Of a stretch of DNA of 64,000 bases, positions 60,185 to 64,000 are shown one piece after another. The DNA is from Curvibacter gracilis ATCC BAA-807. GTDB lineage: Bacteria > Pseudomonadota > Gammaproteobacteria > Burkholderiales > Burkholderiaceae_C. How positions within the stretch are numbered: position 1 is the stretch's first letter; each line of letters begins with the position of its first letter. Position numbers and translations under genes: made by a program. Location: contig NZ_JADZ01000023.1 in NCBI RefSeq assembly GCF_000518645.1, forward strand, positions 62,001-126,000, given 5' to 3'. Under the pieces are notes generated by a model. The model had not been told where the DNA came from, ran no database searches, and worked only from the letters and a program-made list of their open reading frames with translations.

Positions 60185-60682
60185 TCAGAGCAGCCCAGCC
60201 GCTTCGAAGGCCTCGCGCCAGGCGGCCAGCTTGTGCGCCAGGGTCTGGGAGGCATTGGCCGGGCTGGTGGAGGGCAGGCGCCACACCGGCAGGCCCAGGG
60301 CCTGGGTGTGCCGCGCATGGCGAAAGCTCTCGCCCCCATTGTGGGCAATGGCGCACAGGCTGGGGCAACGCTGGCGCAGGCCGGCCAGGTCATTGACCTG
60401 GGGGTTGCGGATGGCGCTGTCCAGGCTGCCCTGACGCTCGCACGAGGCGTACACATCCCACAAGCCCAGGCCACGCTGCTGCAGTTGCTGCAGGCGTTCG
60501 GGGTAGCTCAGCGCCACCAGATCGCATTGCCACAGGGTGGACAGGATCTTCCAGAACTGGTTTTGCGGGTGGCCGTAATACTGCTGCTGGGCCAGCGAAC
60601 GGGCGCCCGGAAAGCTGCCCAGCACCAGCAGCCGGGTGCCCGCCCCCAGCACCGGGGGCAGGCCTGTGAGGCGCTCGCTCAT
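60185..60682 (-). CDS. DNA-deoxyinosine / uracil-DNA glycosylase, family 6 type
   Basis: A 165-residue protein of the uracil-DNA glycosylase superfamily. The motif LGSFPGARSLAQQQYYGHPQ followed by NQFWKIL is that of the family 6 (hypoxanthine-DNA glycosylase) branch, and the second motif is LPSTSPANA. It should remove deaminated bases, chiefly hypoxanthine. Its ATG overlaps the tatD stop (ATGA, 60682-60679), so it is translated after tatD. Confidence 0.87.
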   Translation of the reverse strand: MSERLTGLPPVLGAGTRLLVLGSFPGARSLAQQQYYGHPQNQFWKILSTLWQCDLVALSYPERLQQLQQRGLGLWDVYASCERQGSLDSAIRNPQVNDLAGLRQRCPSLCAIAHNGGESFRHARHTQALGLPVWRLPSTSPANASQTLAHKLAAWREAFEAAGLL

Positions 60683-61530
60683 GGTGCCGACCCGGCCAGC
60701 AAGGGCCCAAGCCGGGGCAAGGCCGCGCAGGCATTGCGCGTGGTGGCCTCGGCCAGTTCGGCCAACGGCAGGCCGCGCAGGCCCGCCAGCACCTCGGCGA
60801 TGCGGGGCAGTTCGGCGGGCGTGTTGCGCCCCTGGGGCAGGCCCGCGGCGCGCTCGGCCGCGGTGCGGTACAGCCAATGCGGCGGAATGTCGGGCGCGTC
60901 GGTCTCCAGCACCAGCGCCTCCAGCGGCAGCTCGGCGGCCAGACGCCGTAGCTGCAGGGCCCGGTCGTAGGTGAGCGCCCCGCCGAAGCCCAGCTTGAAG
61001 CCCAGGTGCACAAAGGCCTCGGCCTGCTGGAAGCTGCCGTTGAAGGCATGGGCGATGCCCCGCCAGGCGCCGGCTCCGCCTCCACCGATCGAGCGCAAGG
61101 CGGCCAGCAAGAGGTCGGCAGATCGCCGCACATGCAGGATCACCGGCAGATCGAACTGGCGCGCCAGGCGCAGCTGGGCCCGGTAGAAATGCTGCTGGCG
61201 CACCATGTCCAGCCCCGGCACAAAGCCATCCAGCCCGATCTCGCCCACCGCCACCAGGCGTGGGTCGGCCTGCGCGGCCTGCAGGGCCTGGGCCAGTTGG
61301 TCCAGATCGGTGTCGGCCGCCTGGGGGGTGTACAAGGGGTGGATGCCCAGCGCGTAGCTGTCGCCATGCCGGTGGGCCAGGCGGCGCACGGCCTCGAAAT
61401 GGGCCACCGCGACCGCGGGCAGCACGCAGTGCCCCACCCCGGCGGCACGGGCCTGCTGGCGCACCAGGTCAACGTCGGCAGCCAGCTCGGGGGCATCCAG
61501 GTGGCAATGGGTGTCTAGCCAGAACAACAT
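60679..61530 (-). CDS. TatD family metal-dependent hydrolase
   Basis: A 283-residue amidohydrolase-fold protein. H8 and H10 in DTHCHLD, the Glu in VAVGEIGLDG, HVRRSADLLL and LVLETDAPDIPPHW are the usual metal ligands. TatD proteins are Mg-dependent deoxyribonucleases linked to DNA repair and quality control. The pairing with a DNA glycosylase gene fits that role. The ATG at 61530 opens MLFWLDTHCH. It is divergent from the trypsin-like protease gene. Confidence 0.92.
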   Translation of the reverse strand: MLFWLDTHCHLDAPELAADVDLVRQQARAAGVGHCVLPAVAVAHFEAVRRLAHRHGDSYALGIHPLYTPQAADTDLDQLAQALQAAQADPRLVAVGEIGLDGFVPGLDMVRQQHFYRAQLRLARQFDLPVILHVRRSADLLLAALRSIGGGGAGAWRGIAHAFNGSFQQAEAFVHLGFKLGFGGALTYDRALQLRRLAAELPLEALVLETDAPDIPPHWLYRTAAERAAGLPQGRNTPAELPRIAEVLAGLRGLPLAELAEATTRNACAALPRLGPLLAGSAP

Positions 61531-61657
61531 GGGCCCGATGATGCCTGAAGCGCCATGGCCTGTCCGCCTGCGCACGCCGTGCAGCCACCGGCAAAGCATG
61601 CTAAGGTTTTGCCCAGGCGCCGACGCCGTGCCGACGCCCCAGGACACAGGTGACCCC

Positions 61658-62668
61658 ATGCGCAGGCCCGCCTTGTACATCCCACCCCGGCCCGTGGCCG
61701 CTGCAGCGGAGCAGTCGCCCCCGCCTGCCCACGCAGACGCGTCTTTGCAGCGGCCCGCACCGCCGACAACCGAGCCCCCTGCGCGCCCCCTTGAACACCA
61801 GGTTGAACGCCCGCTTGAAGCCCCCCCAGCCCCAGCGCCCCGGTCGCAACCCCCACGCTGGCGCCGCCATGCGCGGGCCTGGATCGGCGCCACCGCCCTG
61901 CTGCTGGCCGGCCTGCTGCTGGGGTGGCAGTTGGCAACCCGGCCCCAAGCCCTGACGCAGCAGGACATCGATGCCGCGGTACGGCACAGCCTGGAGACCC
62001 AAGCCCTGCGCTCGCCGGTGGCGCAGGCCGTGGATCGGGTGGCGCCCTCGGTGGTGCGGGTCATGGGTTTTGGTCATGAGCGGGGCCGCCGGCCCGCACA
62101 CCAGGGCAGCACACGGGGCGGCGAGGACCATGAGACCAGCGTGGGCACCGGCGTGGTGCTGGTGGACAGCGGCCTGATCCTCACCAACCTGCATGTGGTG
62201 AAGGGGGCCGAGCGCATCGGCCTGGTGTTCAGCGACGGCCTGAGCGCCAGTGCCACCCTGGTGGCAAGCCGACCCGAGCAGGACCTGGCCGTGCTGCAGG
62301 CCAGTCGCATCCCCGACGATCTGGTGGCCGCCACACTGGCCAGCAGCACCAGCCTGCGCCTGGGCGACACGGTGGGCGTGATCGGCTTTCCCTACGGCAT
62401 CGGGCCCTCGGTGTCGGCCGGGGTGGTGTCGGGGCTGGACCGCGAGTTCGAGTCCCCCCAGGGGCGCCACACCCTGAACCACATGATCCAGTTCGATGCG
62501 GCGGCCAACCCGGGCAACTCCGGTGGCCCCCTGTTCACGGCCCAGGGCGAGGTGGTGGGCATCGTGACCGCCATCCTCAACCCCGGCACGGCCAAGACCT
62601 TCATCGGCATCGGCTTTGCCGTGCCGATCGAGAGCGCCGCCACTGCCGCCGGCATGCCCCCTTTCTGA
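61658..62668 (+). CDS. Membrane-anchored trypsin-like serine protease (S1C) without PDZ domain
   Basis: A 336-residue protein. A 70-residue proline-rich cytoplasmic segment is followed by one membrane helix (about 75-92) and a periplasmic DegS/HtrA-like protease with H179 in LTNLHVVKG, D209 in EQDLAVLQ and S288 in NPGNSGGPLF. The chain ends right after the protease domain (GIGFAVPIESA), so no PDZ domain is present. That makes it unlike DegS or DegP in regulation. The ATG at 61658 has AGGTGA just upstream. A MoxR gene follows after 29 bp. Confidence 0.9.
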   Translation: MRRPALYIPPRPVAAAAEQSPPPAHADASLQRPAPPTTEPPARPLEHQVERPLEAPPAPAPRSQPPRWRRHARAWIGATALLLAGLLLGWQLATRPQALTQQDIDAAVRHSLETQALRSPVAQAVDRVAPSVVRVMGFGHERGRRPAHQGSTRGGEDHETSVGTGVVLVDSGLILTNLHVVKGAERIGLVFSDGLSASATLVASRPEQDLAVLQASRIPDDLVAATLASSTSLRLGDTVGVIGFPYGIGPSVSAGVVSGLDREFESPQGRHTLNHMIQFDAAANPGNSGGPLFTAQGEVVGIVTAILNPGTAKTFIGIGFAVPIESAATAAGMPPF

Positions 62669-62697
62669 ACCCATCCGCCAGGCCAAGGACCCCACCC

Positions 62698-63726
62698 ATG
62701 AATGCCCCGCCCCCACCCGAGATGGCTCCCGGGACCGACCCCGCAAGCTTGATGGAACAGATCCTGTACGAGGTCAAGCGGGTGGTGGTCGGGCAGGACC
62801 GGTTTCTGGAGCGCGTGATGGTGGCTCTGCTGGCCCAGGGCCATCTGCTGGTGGAGGGCGTGCCCGGCCTGGCCAAGACCCTCACGGTGAAGACCCTGGC
62901 GCAGACGCTGCAAGGCCAGTTCAAACGCATCCAGTTCACACCCGACCTGATGCCGGCCGACCTGGTGGGCACCCGGCTGTTCAACCCGCGCAACGGGGAG
63001 TTCAGCACCGCCCTGGGCCCGGTGTTCACCCATCTCTTGCTGGCCGACGAGATCAACCGGGCGCCCGCCAAGGTGCAAAGCGCCCTGCTGGAGGTGATGC
63101 AGGAGCGCCAGGTCACCCTGGCCGGCGAGACCCACCGGGTGCCCAGCCCGTTTCTGGTGATGGCGACCCAGAATCCGATCGAGACCGAGGGCACCTACCC
63201 CCTGCCCGAGGCCCAGTTGGACCGCTTCATGATGAAGGTGCACATCGGCTACCCGAGCGACGAGGAAGAGCTGGCCATCGTGCAGCGGGCCATGGCCCCG
63301 CCGGTGGCCGTGCAGCCGGTGGCCCACATGGAAGCCCTGGTGGCACTGCAGGCGGCCTGCCGGCAGGTGTACCTGGACCCGGCCTTGCTGCAGTACGCGG
63401 TGCGGCTGGTGTCGGCCACCCGGCAGCCGGCCCGGCACGGCCTGCCCGAGCTGCAGGCCTGGCTGAGCGCCGGGGCCAGCCCCCGGGCCACGATCGCGCT
63501 GGCCGAAGGGGCGCGAGCCCTGGCTCTGATGCGCGGGCGGCGCTACGCCCTGCCCGAAGACCTGACGGACCTGGTGCCCGAGGTGCTGCGCCACCGTCTG
63601 ACCCTGTCGTATGAAGCCCTGGCCGAAGGGCACAGCCCCGACAGCCTGATCCAACGTCTGATGGGCCGTGTGAGCCCGCCACCCCGAGTGCTGCAACATG
63701 ACGCCCCGGCCGTCAGCTCGCTCTGA
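62698..63726 (+). CDS. MoxR-family AAA+ ATPase
   Basis: A 342-residue MoxR ATPase. Walker A is GVPGLAKT (54-61), Walker B LLADEIN (114-120), sensor 1 ATQNPIE, and the arginine-finger region is QLDRFMMKV. MoxR proteins act as chaperones that insert cofactors or assemble complexes, usually with a DUF58 and von Willebrand factor A partner. That partner gene overlaps its 3' end by 29 bp in another frame, which signals tight coupling. AAGGA precedes the ATG. Confidence 0.94.
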   Translation: MNAPPPPEMAPGTDPASLMEQILYEVKRVVVGQDRFLERVMVALLAQGHLLVEGVPGLAKTLTVKTLAQTLQGQFKRIQFTPDLMPADLVGTRLFNPRNGEFSTALGPVFTHLLLADEINRAPAKVQSALLEVMQERQVTLAGETHRVPSPFLVMATQNPIETEGTYPLPEAQLDRFMMKVHIGYPSDEEELAIVQRAMAPPVAVQPVAHMEALVALQAACRQVYLDPALLQYAVRLVSATRQPARHGLPELQAWLSAGASPRATIALAEGARALALMRGRRYALPEDLTDLVPEVLRHRLTLSYEALAEGHSPDSLIQRLMGRVSPPPRVLQHDAPAVSSL

Positions 63727-64000
63727 GCCCTCCGACCCGGCCAGCCCGGGGCCTGCCCAGCTGAACCTGGACTGGCCTGCACTGAAGCGCCTGCACGGTT
63801 GGCGGCCCGGGCCTTACCTGAGCCTGCTGCGCGGCAGCGGCCTGGACTTGGCGGACCTGCGCGAATACCAGCCCCATGACGAGGTGCGGCACATCGACTG
63901 GAACGCGACGGCCCGCCTGCAGACCCCCCATGTGCGGCTGTTCCATGAAGAGCGCGACATGAGCGCCTGGTTTGTGCTGGACCAGAGCGGCTCGATGCAG
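63698..64000 (+). CDS. DUF58 domain protein (VWA-like), 5' part only
   Basis: The first 101 codons are present and the gene runs off the right edge. The DUF58 signature LREYQPHDEVRHIDWNATAR followed by FHEERDMSAWFVLD is clear, and the MIDAS motif D95-S97-S99 (DQSGS) begins a von Willebrand A-type fold. It starts inside the moxR 3' end. With MoxR it forms a common two-gene module, usually followed by VWA/TPR (BatA/B-like) membrane proteins. Confidence 0.92.
   Translation, partial: MTPRPSARSEPSDPASPGPAQLNLDWPALKRLHGWRPGPYLSLLRGSGLDLADLREYQPHDEVRHIDWNATARLQTPHVRLFHEERDMSAWFVLDQSGSMQ

Overview
The window is a high-GC chromosomal segment from a beta-proteobacterium of the Burkholderiales, most like Comamonadaceae or a related family. 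Three things point there: four scattered Bug/TctC periplasmic receptors plus a TctAB permease, the polA - DUF2782 - thrB neighbourhood, and a BPSS1780-family membrane protein. No rRNA, transposase, integrase, prophage or CRISPR array is visible. One tRNA (Lys, anticodon CTT) is present.

Layout. 0-2.6 kb: a truncated LysR regulator divergent from protocatechuate 4,5-dioxygenase ligAB and a Bug receptor. 2.6-10.4 kb: a ZIP metal transporter with long His-Asp and His-Ala repeats, a secreted dienelactone-hydrolase-like protein, a triple-PAS diguanylate cyclase, an NAD-binding epimerase-like protein and a GGDEF/EAL protein. 10.5-18.2 kb: housekeeping genes (polA, DUF2782, thrB, a BPSS1780 membrane protein, a UvrD helicase). 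18.2-21.5 kb: an RpiR regulator divergent from an M20 peptidase and a Bug receptor, with a 14-bp inverted-repeat operator between them. 21.5-24.7 kb: an unknown secreted protein, guaC, a 3-hydroxyisobutyrate-dehydrogenase-like enzyme and tRNA-Lys.

24.8-32 kb is the most unusual part. Four genes lie head to tail on the minus strand: a cNMP-binding/EAL protein, a class III adenylate cyclase with TPRs, a PAP2/vanadium-haloperoxidase-like enzyme whose N-terminus is twelve perfect SGGY repeats, and a subtilisin-like protease that starts 3 bp after it. A small unknown protein behind an 11-bp inverted repeat is divergent from them. I infer a cAMP/c-di-GMP signalling module next to an enzyme pair of unknown function.

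32-39.7 kb: a hydratase/amidase/amino-acid receptor operon with a sigma-54-like promoter, a PAS-GGDEF-EAL protein with a small partner, and an SsuA-like receptor. 39.3-44.9 kb: an Lrp regulator divergent from a coupled aromatic-amino-acid operon (aminotransferase, FAD dehydrogenase, Bug receptor, kynurenine-formamidase-like hydrolase, RidA). 44.9-46.3 kb: a small accessory patch with an orphan gene, a duplicated RidA 3' end and a small UPF0175-like gene. 46.3-52.3 kb: an apparent operon of a peptide-type receptor, a GntR regulator, a gamma-glutamyltransferase, an EamA transporter and an atypical SDR. 52.5-57.1 kb: Bug receptor, DUF3422 protein, and tctAB without tctC. 57.3-64 kb: a GspE/PulE ATPase, spermidine-synthase-like protein, family-6 DNA glycosylase, TatD, a membrane-anchored trypsin-like protease, a MoxR ATPase and a DUF58 protein cut by the window end.
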